This document shows, piece by piece, positions 1 to 9,418 of a stretch of 64,000 nucleotides of DNA (positions are counted from its first letter, which is position 1; the number at the start of each line of letters is the position of its first letter). This stretch comes from an uncultured Prevotellaceae bacterium (GTDB lineage: Bacteria > Bacteroidota > Bacteroidia > Bacteroidales > Bacteroidaceae): assembly GCA_902769805.1 (NCBI GenBank), contig CACXQL010000001.1, positions 118,536-182,535 of the forward strand. The letters are read 5' to 3'. The position numbers were made by a program, and so were the translations under genes. Under the pieces are notes generated by a model that did not search any database, was not told the DNA's origin, and saw only the letters and a program-made list of their open reading frames with translations.

Positions 1-1
1 C

Positions 2-820
2 GACTTCTCAAGCGTAGTACAGGAGTTCTATACTGACTACCGCTTTTCTAACAACAAGGCTTTCACCGTTCGCCTTGGACAGTTCAAGAACGGTGTATCT
101 CTTGAGAACCCACTATCCCCTACCGCCATGGAGGCTATTGATGTCTATTCGGAAGGTGTCACGTACCTGACGGGCTGTGGCAGTGACCCCTTGCTGGGTG
201 TACAGTACGGACGTGACCTTGGTCTTGCCATCTTCGGGGAGACTAACGACGGGAAATTCCGCTACGAGGCACAGGTGATGAACGGACAGGGTATCAACAA
301 GAAGGACGGCAACAAGGAGAAGGACTTCATCGGACGACTGGAATACCGTCCCATAAAAGGCCTCAACCTCGTAGCCACAGGACAGTTAGGGCGTGGACAT
401 GCCATTGCAAACTCACCTTATAATCCTGACATACAGGCAGGCGACGACTATAAGCGCAACCGCTGGACGGTAGGCTTCGACTATAAATCAAATGCGTTTA
501 ACGTACATGGAGAGTATCTGGAGGGTAAGGACGGTAACGTCACCAGCCGCGGTGCTTACGTGACAGGGGCCGTTCCCTTGTTCAAGGGTTTCGATTTCGT
601 AGGTTCCTACGACTTCTTCAATTTCAATACGACACTGGGTATGGATCAACATAAGGCGATAGCTGGATTCCAGTACTGGTTCTTCCGCAAGTGTCGCGTT
701 CAGGTACAGTATGTCTACAAGAGCGCTGGCATCGTTAACGGAGAGTTCGCTCACACCAACAGCCATGCCATCATGGCACAGATGCAGATCCGCCTTGACT
801 ATTCGAGGAAGAAGAATTAA
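2..820 (+). CDS. Phosphate-selective porin OprO/OprP-like, C-terminal part (5' end outside window)
   Basis: The frame is open from base 2, so the gene enters from the left; about 272 residues are visible. The protein is made of alternating polar/hydrophobic beta strands with short turns, for example the stretch VRLGQFKNG near the left edge and repeated strands ending in aromatic residues, and it closes with IRLDYSRKKN, as expected for an outer-membrane beta barrel. This pattern resembles the OprO/OprP-type porins of Bacteroidota. The first Met in the frame (base 128) is internal, because good barrel sequence precedes it. It ends 26 bp before a sodium:solute symporter on the same strand, suggesting co-transcription and a shared role in uptake of an anionic solute. 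The substrate cannot be read from sequence. The family call is inference from overall pattern. Confidence 0.7.
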   Translation, partial: DFSSVVQEFYTDYRFSNNKAFTVRLGQFKNGVSLENPLSPTAMEAIDVYSEGVTYLTGCGSDPLLGVQYGRDLGLAIFGETNDGKFRYEAQVMNGQGINKKDGNKEKDFIGRLEYRPIKGLNLVATGQLGRGHAIANSPYNPDIQAGDDYKRNRWTVGFDYKSNAFNVHGEYLEGKDGNVTSRGAYVTGAVPLFKGFDFVGSYDFFNFNTTLGMDQHKAIAGFQYWFFRKCRVQVQYVYKSAGIVNGEFAHTNSHAIMAQMQIRLDYSRKKN

Positions 821-846
821 AGGATGAGAACTGAAAGAATAAGACT

Positions 847-2364
847 ATGATTATAAAAGTGCTTTTGACTATCATCTTCTTTGCCGTGATGATAGGTGTG
901 GGACTCTACTCACGCAAACAGGCAAGCAGTGTGGATGGTTTTGTATTGGGCGGACGTGCCGTAGGTCCCTGGCTGACGGCTTTCGCCTTCGGAACAAGTT
1001 ATTTCTCTGCCGTGGTCTTCGTAGGCTATGCAGGACAGTTCGGATGGAAATACGGTCTGTCGAGCGCATGGATCGGTATTGGCAATGCCGTCATCGGTTC
1101 ACTGTTGGCATGGCTGATCCTGGGTAAGCGCACCAAGCTGATGACGCAACATATTGAGAGCCGCACCATGCCAGACTTCTTCGGGACCCGTTTCAGTGAT
1201 CAGGGACTGCGTGTCGTGGCTTCCGTCATCGCCTTCGTGTTCCTGATTCCCTATACCGCAGGTGTCTATAGCGGTATCTCGCGTCTCTTTGAGATGGGTT
1301 TTGACATCCCCTACGAATACTGTGTCATCATCATGTCTATCCTCACGGCGGTTTATGTGATTATCGGAGGCTATAAGGCAACGGCGATGAATGACTTTAT
1401 CCAGGGCATCATCATGCTCTTCGGTATCATAGCGGTAATCGTCGCTGTTCTCAATGCCCAGGGCGGACTGACAACTGCTGTCGACAAACTGGCACAGATG
1501 CCTTCTGACACCGACCCTTCCGTTAACGGTGGCTTCGCCTCATTGTTCGGTCCCGACCCTTACGGACTGTTGGGTGTTGTCATCCTCACCTCATTAGGTA
1601 CGATGGGACTCCCTCAGATGGTGGGTAAGTTCTACAGCATCACCGATGAGAGTGCCATCAAGCGTGGCACGGTCATCTCTACCATCTTCGCCTTCATCGT
1701 GGCTGGCGGTTGCTACTTCCTTGGAGGTTTCGGCCGTCTCTATGAACCGGTCATCGCCAATGGCAAGATAGCCTATGACAGCATCGTACCTGCTATGCTC
1801 GTCACACTGCCCGATGCACTCATCGCCCTCGTAGTACTATTGGTACTCTCCGCATCCATGTCCACGCTGGCATCCCTTGTACTCACCTCCAGTTCCACGA
1901 TGACACTCGACCTCATCTACCGCGACAAGAAATCGCTGCCTGGTGAGGTAGAGGAAGGAACCATCGATGACATCGTGGCAGAGAAGGTAGAGCGTCGTAA
2001 GGTCATCGTGATGCGTGTGCTCATCATGTTCTTCATCGTCATCTCACTGCTGATAGCCCTGAATCCTCCTACGTTCATCGCCCAGCTGATGGGTATCTCG
2101 TGGGGAGCTCTGGCAGGAGCCTTCCTTGCTCCATTCATGCTGGGTCTCTACTGGCGTGGTGTCACACCTGCCAGCGTGTGGGCTTGCTTCATCTGGGGCG
2201 TGGGCATCACTGTCCTCAACATGCTGTTGGGGAACCTCATCAGTCCCATCAACTGTGGAGCCATCGCCATGGTCGGCGGTTTCCCCGTCGTATGGATTGT
2301 CAGTCTCCTCTCACCGAAGATGAAGCGCGACACCATCGACAAGATCTTCGAATGCTACAAATAA
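847..2364 (+). CDS. Sodium:solute symporter (SSS family)
   Basis: Integral inner-membrane protein of 505 residues with about 13 hydrophobic segments, beginning with a long segment right after the start (IIKVLLTIIFFAVMIGVGLYS). The early motif FVLGGRAVGPW followed by AFAFGTSYFSAVVFVGYAG is characteristic of the SSS family (proline, pantothenate, sialic acid and similar transporters). A hydrophilic loop near residues 365-385 (VEEGTIDDIVAEKVERRK) is cytoplasmic by the positive-inside rule. The gene follows the porin by 26 bp and is closed by a clear intrinsic terminator, so porin and symporter probably form one operon in which the porin feeds the periplasm and this protein imports with sodium. 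The substrate is unknown. Confidence 0.88.
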   Translation: MIIKVLLTIIFFAVMIGVGLYSRKQASSVDGFVLGGRAVGPWLTAFAFGTSYFSAVVFVGYAGQFGWKYGLSSAWIGIGNAVIGSLLAWLILGKRTKLMTQHIESRTMPDFFGTRFSDQGLRVVASVIAFVFLIPYTAGVYSGISRLFEMGFDIPYEYCVIIMSILTAVYVIIGGYKATAMNDFIQGIIMLFGIIAVIVAVLNAQGGLTTAVDKLAQMPSDTDPSVNGGFASLFGPDPYGLLGVVILTSLGTMGLPQMVGKFYSITDESAIKRGTVISTIFAFIVAGGCYFLGGFGRLYEPVIANGKIAYDSIVPAMLVTLPDALIALVVLLVLSASMSTLASLVLTSSSTMTLDLIYRDKKSLPGEVEEGTIDDIVAEKVERRKVIVMRVLIMFFIVISLLIALNPPTFIAQLMGISWGALAGAFLAPFMLGLYWRGVTPASVWACFIWGVGITVLNMLLGNLISPINCGAIAMVGGFPVVWIVSLLSPKMKRDTIDKIFECYK

Positions 2365-2376
2365 TGTAATAGAGAA

Positions 2377-2409
2377 GAAGCCTGGGCAACTGCTCAGGCT
2401 TCTTTCTTT
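2377..2409 (+). terminator. Rho-independent terminator after the symporter
   Basis: GAAGCCTG (2377-2384) pairs perfectly with CAGGCTTC (2395-2402), with two further possible pairs towards the loop, followed by TTTCTTT. It begins 12 bp after the symporter stop codon. Confidence 0.85.
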
Positions 2410-2464
2410 AGATAAGGGAACACCTGCTTCAGAGACAGGCGGCACATTTTTTCTCATACAGGCT

Positions 2465-2495
2465 TTTGGTAGGACGGAAAAACTTATTATCTTTG
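2465..2495 (+). promoter_or_regulatory. Bacteroidota-type promoter for the 2-hydroxyacid dehydrogenase
   Basis: TTTG at 2465-2468 and TATCTTTG at 2488-2495 are separated by 19 bp, matching the TTTG-N19/20-TAnnTTTG pattern of the primary sigma factor of Bacteroidota. The expected transcription start is near 2502, giving a leader of about 20 nt before the ATG at 2523. Confidence 0.75.
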
Positions 2496-2522
2496 CATAT
2501 CCAATGACACTATTAAAAGAAT

Positions 2523-3476
2523 ATGGCAAGAATTGTAATACTTGACGGGTACACGGCTAATCCCGGAGATTTGTCGTGGAAGGACTTAGAAACCTTGGGG
2601 CAGGTAACGGTATATGAGCGCACCAAGCCTGAGGATACCGTGGCGAGGGCTGCGGAGGCAGACATCGTGTTGACAAACAAAGTGATGATAGGCAGGACGG
2701 AGATAGAGCAGTTGCCCCACCTTCGATATATCGGGGTGCTCGCCACTGGCTATAATGTAGTGGATATCATGGCTGCCCATGAACACGGCATCATTGTCAC
2801 CAACGTGCCGGCCTACAGTACGGAGAGTGTGGCACAGATGGTGTTCGCCCACTTGTTGACAGTGACAAATCGCATAGAGCATTATGCCATCCAGAACAGA
2901 GCAGGCCGATGGAGTAACAATCCTGATTTCAGTTACAGCGATACCGTGCTGACTGAGCTTGCAGGAAAGACTATAGGTATCGTGGGACTGGGTAACATCG
3001 GAAGCCGCGTCGCCCAGATAGCTCTTGCCTTCGGCATGAAGGTGAAAGCATTCACCAGCAAGTCGGCAGACCTACTGCCTGACGGTATCCAGAAGACAGA
3101 TATGCAAGAGCTGATATCCACATCGGATATCCTCTCCATGCATTGTCCGCTGACAGACAGCACCAGACATCTCATTAATGCCGACACACTCAGACTGATG
3201 AAGAAGACAGCCATTGTCATCAACACAGGACGGGGACCGCTGGTGGATGACCAGGCTGTCGCAGATGCACTGGAACAGAAAAGGATTACCGCCTACTGTG
3301 CCGACGTACTCACGGAAGAGCCGCCAAAAGCCGATAATCCCTTACTCAAACAACAGAATGCCTATATCACACCTCATATCGCATGGGCAACCACAGAGGC
3401 TCGTGTCCGGTTGGTTCAGGTAGCCACGGATAATGTCCGTGCTTTTCTGAAAGGCACTCCGCAGAACACCGTATAA
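2523..3476 (+). CDS. D-2-hydroxyacid dehydrogenase (glycerate/hydroxypyruvate reductase type)
   Basis: Cytosolic NAD(P)-dependent oxidoreductase of 317 residues, the usual length of the family. The Rossmann motif GIVGLGNIG lies near residues 153-161. The three catalytic residues are visible: Arg in NTGRGPLVD, Glu in LTEEPP, and His in the C-terminal PHIAWAT. The order and spacing match D-isomer-specific 2-hydroxyacid dehydrogenases; the ATGYNVVD stretch resembles glycerate dehydrogenase/hydroxypyruvate reductase (HprA-like), but D-lactate-type substrates cannot be excluded. It has its own promoter and stands alone. Its stop lies only 4 bp from the stop of the convergent nhaD, so there is no room for a separate terminator between them. 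Confidence 0.88.
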   Translation: MARIVILDGYTANPGDLSWKDLETLGQVTVYERTKPEDTVARAAEADIVLTNKVMIGRTEIEQLPHLRYIGVLATGYNVVDIMAAHEHGIIVTNVPAYSTESVAQMVFAHLLTVTNRIEHYAIQNRAGRWSNNPDFSYSDTVLTELAGKTIGIVGLGNIGSRVAQIALAFGMKVKAFTSKSADLLPDGIQKTDMQELISTSDILSMHCPLTDSTRHLINADTLRLMKKTAIVINTGRGPLVDDQAVADALEQKRITAYCADVLTEEPPKADNPLLKQQNAYITPHIAWATTEARVRLVQVATDNVRAFLKGTPQNTV

Positions 3477-3480
3477 CGTA

Positions 3481-4812
3481 TCAGAACAGGAGCATACGCT
3501 CTATCCAGTAAATGAGGATGCCGCAGAGATAGCCCACGAAGGCTATCCATGTGATTTTCTTCAGATACCAGCCGAAGGTAATCTTCTCCAAGCCCATGAC
3601 GACGACACCGGCAGCAGAGCCGATGATCAGCATGGAACCGCCGACACCGGCACAGTAGGCAAGCAACTGCCAGAAGATGCCGTCGACAGCCATTGCACCT
3701 TCTGTCGCAACAGGATACATACCCATACAACCAGCCACCAGGGGTACGTTGTCAACGATAGACGAAAGCACTCCGATGATACCGTTGATGAGGTAGTAGT
3801 TACCTGAGAAAGCTTCGTTAAGTCCCTCACCCATCGCTGTAAGCACACCAATCTCCTGTAATACGGCAACAGCCATCAGGATGCCGAGGAAGAACATGAT
3901 GGTCGACAGGTCGATTTTCGTCATGATGTCAGAGACACGCTTTGCCATCGTATCGTCCTCATCAGTATTATAATGGAATATCTCTGTTGTCGTCCAAAGG
4001 ACACCCAACACCAACAGGATACCCATAAATGGCGGCAGGTGCGTGATTGTTTTAAAGATAGGCACGAAGACCAGACCGCCGACACCCAACCAGAAGATGA
4101 TGTTACGCTGTACCTTCGTAAACTGACTAATATCCGCCTTAGGCAGGTTCTGCTCCTTGTCAAATTTCCCTTTGAGGGAGAGGCTGATGATGGCGGCAGG
4201 GATCATCATCGAGACAAGGGAAGGGATGAATATCTCCGTCAACACACCCTGTGTAGTGATAACCCCCTTGATCCACAACATGATAGTCGTCACGTCGCCA
4301 ATAGGAGAAAAGGCACCGCCAGAGTTAGCGGAGATGATAATCAAGGCAGCATAAAGTAACCGTTCCTCACGACTCTGTACGAGCTTACGCAGTACCATAA
4401 TCATCACGATAGAGGTGGTGAGGTTGTCAAGGATTGCCGACAAGAAGAAGGTCATGAAGGTGACACGCCACATCAGTTTTCGCTTGGAGCGTGTCTTCAA
4501 GGCATCACGCACGAAATTGAAGCCTCCATTGGAGTCGACAATCTCTACGATAGTCATGGCACCCATGAGGAAGAACAGAGTGCCTGCGGCATCCCCTAAA
4601 TGATGCTCAATGACCTCTGCGATATGATGCGTCACATGATCACCTACTATAGATGGATAGAAAGAGGCGGGGTCTATCATCAATAAGGTCCAGCAGACTA
4701 CGCACATCAACAGGGCAATAGCTGCCTTATTGACTTTTGTCAGGCTTTCAAGGGCGATACACAGATAGCCGATGACGAAAGCGGTAACAATACAAATCGT
4801 TAATGTTGTCAT
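3481..4812 (-). CDS. nhaD: Sodium:proton antiporter, NhaD family
   Basis: Inner-membrane protein of 443 residues with 11-13 hydrophobic segments. Family-typical motifs are visible: FLMGAMTIVEIVD near residue 80, FFLSAILDNLTTSIVM near 122, SANSGGAFSPIGDVTT near 160 and a late GSAAGVVVMG. The conserved Asp and Thr residues in DNLTTS and the SPIGD segment belong to the ion transport region of the IT superfamily. It would export Na+ in exchange for H+, supporting pH and sodium homeostasis. It is the last gene of a reverse-strand group (DUF2723 - deacetylase - nhaD, gaps 16 and 41 bp) with no separate promoter visible in the 41-bp gap. Confidence 0.93.
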   Translation of the reverse strand: MTTLTICIVTAFVIGYLCIALESLTKVNKAAIALLMCVVCWTLLMIDPASFYPSIVGDHVTHHIAEVIEHHLGDAAGTLFFLMGAMTIVEIVDSNGGFNFVRDALKTRSKRKLMWRVTFMTFFLSAILDNLTTSIVMIMVLRKLVQSREERLLYAALIIISANSGGAFSPIGDVTTIMLWIKGVITTQGVLTEIFIPSLVSMMIPAAIISLSLKGKFDKEQNLPKADISQFTKVQRNIIFWLGVGGLVFVPIFKTITHLPPFMGILLVLGVLWTTTEIFHYNTDEDDTMAKRVSDIMTKIDLSTIMFFLGILMAVAVLQEIGVLTAMGEGLNEAFSGNYYLINGIIGVLSSIVDNVPLVAGCMGMYPVATEGAMAVDGIFWQLLAYCAGVGGSMLIIGSAAGVVVMGLEKITFGWYLKKITWIAFVGYLCGILIYWIERMLLF

Positions 4813-4853
4813 GGTGTTTTATGTTTTTTGTTTCTTTCCGATGGTATGTCATC

Positions 4854-5465
4854 CTAGTCGAAGACCTTGAACGCATAGCCTTGCGCCCTCATCCACTCAA
4901 TGGCCTGAGGCAATGCCGTGCGCAGTTTGTCTATCGACTTCAGGGAGTCATGAAAGGTGATGATAGAGCCGTTGCGGACATAACGCTTCACGTTATTGAG
5001 GATATCGTCAGCCGTCATCCACTTCGAATAGTCACGCGTCACAAGGTCCCACATCACAATACGGTATTTCCTGCCTAACCATGCGTACTGTCCCAGGCGC
5101 ATCCATCCATGAGGCGGACGCACCAGATTGGTATGCAGATAAGCATTAGCCTTCTCCACGTTATAGCTGTATTCGCGGATGCTGTGCCGGAAGCCGCTGA
5201 TATGGTTGTGGGTATGATTACCGATACGATGTCCCTCATTAACGACACGCTGGTGCAGTTCAGGATATTTACGGGCATTGTCACCGACCATAAAGAAGGT
5301 CGCCTTGATATCATAATGCCTGAGCGTGTCGAGGATAAACGGTGTGGCTTCAGGGATAGGACCGTCATCGAAGGTCAGATAGACTGCCTTCTCATGCCGA
5401 TCCATTCTCCATGTCGCCCTGGGATAAAGCCAGCGCAGCCACATACTCGGTTGCTCGATAATCAT
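4854..5465 (-). CDS. Polysaccharide deacetylase (NodB homology domain, CE4)
   Basis: A compact 203-residue NodB domain with all five family motifs in order: TFDDGP (near 30, with catalytic base Asp and metal Asp), HTHNH (metal His pair, near 83), RPPHGW (near 115), DLVTRDYSKW (near 139) and ITFHDS (near 168, catalytic His). The active site therefore appears intact. The family removes N- or O-acetyl groups from cell-wall or capsule sugars. There is no clear signal peptide, so it may act on the cytosolic side or be held at the membrane by other means. It lies 16 bp after DUF2723, a membrane glycosyltransferase-like gene, hinting at a joint role in surface glycan modification (inference). Confidence 0.9.
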   Translation of the reverse strand: MIIEQPSMWLRWLYPRATWRMDRHEKAVYLTFDDGPIPEATPFILDTLRHYDIKATFFMVGDNARKYPELHQRVVNEGHRIGNHTHNHISGFRHSIREYSYNVEKANAYLHTNLVRPPHGWMRLGQYAWLGRKYRIVMWDLVTRDYSKWMTADDILNNVKRYVRNGSIITFHDSLKSIDKLRTALPQAIEWMRAQGYAFKVFD

Positions 5466-5481
5466 ATACTCTTTCCCTTCC

Positions 5482-8400
5482 TTATTGTGCTCCTAGGTTA
5501 CCGCCACGCTCCTGGAAGGCGCGCAGGATACTGTTCAACACAGGTTCCTGTTTCTTTCCCCACTCCTCATCAACCGTTTCACCCAACTGCAGGAGCTGGT
5601 TGAGGATATAGATATGCATATAACAACTGTCTTCCGAGAGTGCAAACTGCTGGCTGTCGAGGTTCAGGTACCATGTGGCATACTGTATAGAGTTCTTCCA
5701 GAGCTGGTTAACCATTTGTATAGCATTCTTGTTGTTACCCAGAGCTGCCCACGCACGAGCCATATCCAATGAGCCAGAAGCGTAATTATGTGGGATATTA
5801 TAGGCTGGCAGCATCTTCTCGCAGTAGTCAAGAACCTCCGCAGCCTCTTTGTCCTTGCCCTCACTGACGAGCTGGACAGCGAGTCTTGCCATGATACGGC
5901 GGTGGGTATAGCACATACGCATCACTGTCTCGTCAAGATAGATACCCTTGGTGTTAGCACCTCCGAACTTAAAGCGGTGCATCACATTATCATAAGTACG
6001 CTTCGTGTCGAAGTTCTTGGCACCCTCCTGATTGGTGGTGAAGGGAGTGATGCGGTAGGCAAGACCCTCTGTAATGGTATTGTCACCTAAGTTGATATAG
6101 TTCTCGTCACCTACGGACACAGCCACATAGATAGGACGTTTCCAGTTACATTCGGAAAGCATCTCCAGAATCATCAGGTCGCCTTTGTAGAGTGCTGACT
6201 TACCCTTGAGGGAGATTACCATCTTATCGGGGATAGAGTCGCTAGCCATCATCATACCACTCTGGCGCACAGCCTCCTTATCGATGGTCATATAGAGTGT
6301 ATCAGTAGGTATAACATGAAGCTCGGAATTCTTGGAGCGCACCCAATATTTCAGGATGTTCCTCAACTCAAATGGCTCCTCGCCAAACTGTGCCTTCGCC
6401 TCTTCAGGGTGCTCCTGATAGAACTCAAGTATCGCCCGTTTCATATCTGGCTCGATAGATACGTACTCATTCGTACCAGAACAATATTCGATACGCTCCC
6501 ATGAGATAGGAACAGACGGAGAGTCATAGGCAGGACGACGCATCTGGTCGATATACCAGTCAGTCTGCAGGTAAGAGAGGTTGCAGACACGCGCGTCAGT
6601 ACGGAAGCCTTCCACATCCTGATTATACCACAAGGGGAAGGTATCGTTGTCGCCATTGGTGAAGATAATCGGGTTCCCTTCATCCTGCAGTGACATCAGG
6701 TAGTTCTGTCCGAAGTCACGACAGGTATAGCGTCCACTGCGATCATGGTCGTCCCATGTCTGGGATGCCATCTGGATAGGTACTAATATCGTTGCGATAG
6801 TCACGATAGCAGCCATCACTACCTGTCCGTTCTTCATCTTGCGGTTGATGAGGTCGATGAGGGCAGCCACACCCATACCACACCATATAGCAAAGGCATA
6901 GAAAGAGCCGGCATAGGCATAGTCTCTCTCACGCGGCTGCATCGGAGTCTGGTTCAGATAGATGACGATGGCGAGACCTGTCATGAAGAACAGGAAGAAC
7001 ACCACCCAGAACTGTCGGATGCCAACAGGTTCTATCTCTGTCTGTTCCTTACCATCTATGGTAACACGCTTCTTACGGGTGTACCATGACTGCCAGAAGA
7101 GTCCGATAAGTCCGAGCAACAAGGGAAGACAATAGAACACGTTATGTCCTTTGTTATTCTTCAGCTCGTCAGGTAAGGTGTCTTGGTCTCCCAAACGCAT
7201 GTTGTCAAACCAGTCGAAACCGCTGAGCCAGTTACCATGTTCCAGTTCACCATTGCCCTGGATATCATTCTGTCTGCCAGCGAAGTTCCACATGAAATAA
7301 CGCCAGTACATGAAGTTACACTGGTAAGAGAGGAAGAAACGTATGTTCTCCAACTGACTGGGAACCTTCACGCTGACCATCTCGCCACAGCGATCGTACA
7401 TCTCCTCATGACCATCAACACTACCTCCCATCCAACTCTCATAGGCAGCACGATGAGCCGAGCTATACATACGAGGGAAGAGCATGTTCTGCGCATACTC
7501 GTATTCATCTTTATTGCGTAAGATGAAATACTGGTCTTTCTCATCGGGAGAAGCCTTTTCCTTGCGCTGCCATACAGGAGCACCTTTCTTCATGACGGGC
7601 TTGCAATAGTCACCGTCTTTCTCCAAGGCGACCTGTGAGGTATATGCCTGTCCATAGAATAACGGACGCTGTCCGTACTGTTCACGTCCGAGATACTCGC
7701 CCAGTGTGAAGATATCCTCTGGGGAGTTCTGGTCCATCGGCGGATTGGCGGATGAGCGGATGACGATCAAAGCGTAAGATGAGTAACCAATCATCAGCAT
7801 CAGCATACAGAGCAGGGAGGTATTCTTGATACGTGCTGTTACCAACAGTTCCTTCTTCTGCCTGTATTGCAGTACAAACCACAGGATGACTAATACCACA
7901 ATACCGATAATCACTGCCGACCAGCCATGTCCGTAGAAAGGGATACCCAGCATGGTGACAGACAACAGGAAGGCAATATTCTGTTTCTTCTCACTGACAT
8001 CACGGTGTGTCTCGTAAATCGCCCAGATGGTGATGGCTATCAATAAGAAGATATAGACAATCTCACCTGTGTTGAACGGACAACCGAGGACGTTGACAAA
8101 CAACAGCTCGAACCATCCGCCTACCTGTACGATACCTGGTACGACACCATAGAGTACGGCGGCAAGGATGACAACGGAGATACCCAAGGCTATCAGAGAA
8201 CCATACAGATCTTTGCGTGGCAGGCTCTGTGGGAACTTACGATAATAGTAGACCAGTACGATAGCTGGCAGACATAGTAGGTTCAGCAGGTGGACACCGA
8301 TACTTAAACCTGTCATATACATAATGAGTATCAGCCATCGGTCGCTATGAGGTTCATCGGCATGGTCTTCCCATTTCAGTATTAACCAGAATACCACAGC

Positions 8401-8862
8401 GGTAAAGGCAGAGGAATAGGCATATACCTCACCTTCGACAGCAGAGAACCAGAACGTATCGCTGAAGGTGTAGATCAATGCACCTACCATTGCCGAACCC
8501 TCAATGGCTATCGTCTTGGCGAGCGTCAACTCACTCCAGTCCTTGACAAGCAGGCGGCGCACCAAGTGTGAGATAGACCAAAACAAAAACAGGATAGTTG
8601 CCGCAGAGAGCAACGCACTCATGATATTCACCATCCGTGCCACCTGGGTAGGGTCACTGGTAAACTGTGAGAACAGGTTTGCAGTAAGCATAAAGAAAGG
8701 GGCACCTGGTGGATGACCGATCTCAAGTTTATAACCTGTAGAAATAAATTCCGGGCAGTCCCAGAAAGAGGCTGTAGGCTCAATTGTAGAACAATACACG
8801 AAGGCAGCTATCAGGAAGCTGACCCATCCGAGAATATTGTCTACCAGTTTGAATTTTTTCAT
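5482..8862 (-). CDS. DUF2723 membrane protein, O-mannosyltransferase-like
   Basis: Large protein of 1126 residues. The N-terminal ~600 residues hold about 12 membrane segments and start with the DUF2723 signature: a motif around SFWDCPEFI followed by LEIGHPPGAPFF, an acidic/aromatic loop seen in GT-C type glycosyltransferases that use lipid-linked sugars. The eukaryotic TMEM260 O-mannosyltransferases belong to the same family. The C-terminal ~450 residues are soluble and end in a helical repeat region (residues about 1010-1090). The start at 8862 (MKKFKL) is chosen because a longer frame would begin at a TTG that is part of the promoter element at 8893-8900. First gene of a three-gene operon with the deacetylase and nhaD. 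Likely job: transfer of sugar to exported protein or glycan; the acceptor is unknown. Confidence 0.85.
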   Translation of the reverse strand: MKKFKLVDNILGWVSFLIAAFVYCSTIEPTASFWDCPEFISTGYKLEIGHPPGAPFFMLTANLFSQFTSDPTQVARMVNIMSALLSAATILFLFWSISHLVRRLLVKDWSELTLAKTIAIEGSAMVGALIYTFSDTFWFSAVEGEVYAYSSAFTAVVFWLILKWEDHADEPHSDRWLILIMYMTGLSIGVHLLNLLCLPAIVLVYYYRKFPQSLPRKDLYGSLIALGISVVILAAVLYGVVPGIVQVGGWFELLFVNVLGCPFNTGEIVYIFLLIAITIWAIYETHRDVSEKKQNIAFLLSVTMLGIPFYGHGWSAVIIGIVVLVILWFVLQYRQKKELLVTARIKNTSLLCMLMLMIGYSSYALIVIRSSANPPMDQNSPEDIFTLGEYLGREQYGQRPLFYGQAYTSQVALEKDGDYCKPVMKKGAPVWQRKEKASPDEKDQYFILRNKDEYEYAQNMLFPRMYSSAHRAAYESWMGGSVDGHEEMYDRCGEMVSVKVPSQLENIRFFLSYQCNFMYWRYFMWNFAGRQNDIQGNGELEHGNWLSGFDWFDNMRLGDQDTLPDELKNNKGHNVFYCLPLLLGLIGLFWQSWYTRKKRVTIDGKEQTEIEPVGIRQFWVVFFLFFMTGLAIVIYLNQTPMQPRERDYAYAGSFYAFAIWCGMGVAALIDLINRKMKNGQVVMAAIVTIATILVPIQMASQTWDDHDRSGRYTCRDFGQNYLMSLQDEGNPIIFTNGDNDTFPLWYNQDVEGFRTDARVCNLSYLQTDWYIDQMRRPAYDSPSVPISWERIEYCSGTNEYVSIEPDMKRAILEFYQEHPEEAKAQFGEEPFELRNILKYWVRSKNSELHVIPTDTLYMTIDKEAVRQSGMMMASDSIPDKMVISLKGKSALYKGDLMILEMLSECNWKRPIYVAVSVGDENYINLGDNTITEGLAYRITPFTTNQEGAKNFDTKRTYDNVMHRFKFGGANTKGIYLDETVMRMCYTHRRIMARLAVQLVSEGKDKEAAEVLDYCEKMLPAYNIPHNYASGSLDMARAWAALGNNKNAIQMVNQLWKNSIQYATWYLNLDSQQFALSEDSCYMHIYILNQLLQLGETVDEEWGKKQEPVLNSILRAFQERGGNLGAQ

Positions 8863-8892
8863 TATTATCGTTCTGTTTTTTATTCTAACCTG

Positions 8893-8900
8893 CAAAGGTA
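8893..8900 (-). promoter_or_regulatory. Promoter -7 element (TACCTTTG) for DUF2723 operon
   Basis: On the reverse strand the bases read TACCTTTG, a match to TAnnTTTG, about 30 bp upstream of the ATG at 8862. No good -33 TTTG is seen. Its TTG mimics an alternative start codon in frame with the gene and would be upstream of the transcription start. Confidence 0.65.
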
Positions 8901-8912
8901 GTCTTTTTAATC

Positions 8913-8940
8913 GAGAATTGAGAATTGAAAAATAAGAATT
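8913..8940. repeat. Degenerate 7-bp tandem repeat, four units
   Basis: Forward strand: GAGAATT, GAGAATT, GAAAAAT, AAGAATT in exact 7-bp register. It lies between the YqaA-like gene and the DUF2723 promoter. Similar arrays occur at 10328, 15231, 30404 and 37200. Confidence 0.75.
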
Positions 8941-8965
8941 AGTGACTCCTTGTTATTTTTTAACG

Positions 8966-9418
8966 TTAGATGAATAAACTGGCACCATAAACAAGTATCA
9001 CATAACGCAAGAATTTACCGATAGTGATACTGATGACTGAGATAGGAATGTTGGCGCGCATCAGTCCTAAGACGATGGTGATAGCACTGCCAAGGATAGG
9101 CACAAAAGCGAAGAATCCCATCCAAGCTCCCCTGCCTCCCATGAAACGCGTCGCCCTGTCGAGGCTTTCTTGACTGACATGGAGGTATTTCTCAATCCAC
9201 TCCAGCTTACCCATGTGTCCGACAGTATAGTTGAACATACCGCCCGCCACATTCCCTATAGTACCATAGATGATGAGCAGCCACGGGTCCAGTCCTGCCG
9301 CCAACAATCCCATCATCACTGCCTCACTGGAAAACGGAAAGAACGAGCCTGCCACGAAAGCCGTGATGAGCATTCCCCAGTAGCCGTAACTGATTAGTAG
9401 AGAGATGATGACATCCAT
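8966..9418 (-). CDS. YqaA/DedA-like small membrane protein (VTT domain)
   Basis: 150 residues, with four or five hydrophobic segments and the VTT/SNARE-associated signature: the glycine- and proline-rich AFVAGSFFPFSSEAV near residue 20, GNVAGGMFNYTVGHMG near 55-70, and FFAFVPILGSAITIVLGLMR near 100-120. The short length and the GNVAGG form fit the YqaA subfamily rather than full-length DedA. DedA-family proteins are implicated in lipid-carrier recycling and membrane homeostasis; the exact role of YqaA is not settled. The start overlaps the end of the upstream membrane protein by 25 bp, indicating translational coupling. Last gene of the purD operon. Confidence 0.85.
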   Translation of the reverse strand: MDVIISLLISYGYWGMLITAFVAGSFFPFSSEAVMMGLLAAGLDPWLLIIYGTIGNVAGGMFNYTVGHMGKLEWIEKYLHVSQESLDRATRFMGGRGAWMGFFAFVPILGSAITIVLGLMRANIPISVISITIGKFLRYVILVYGASLFI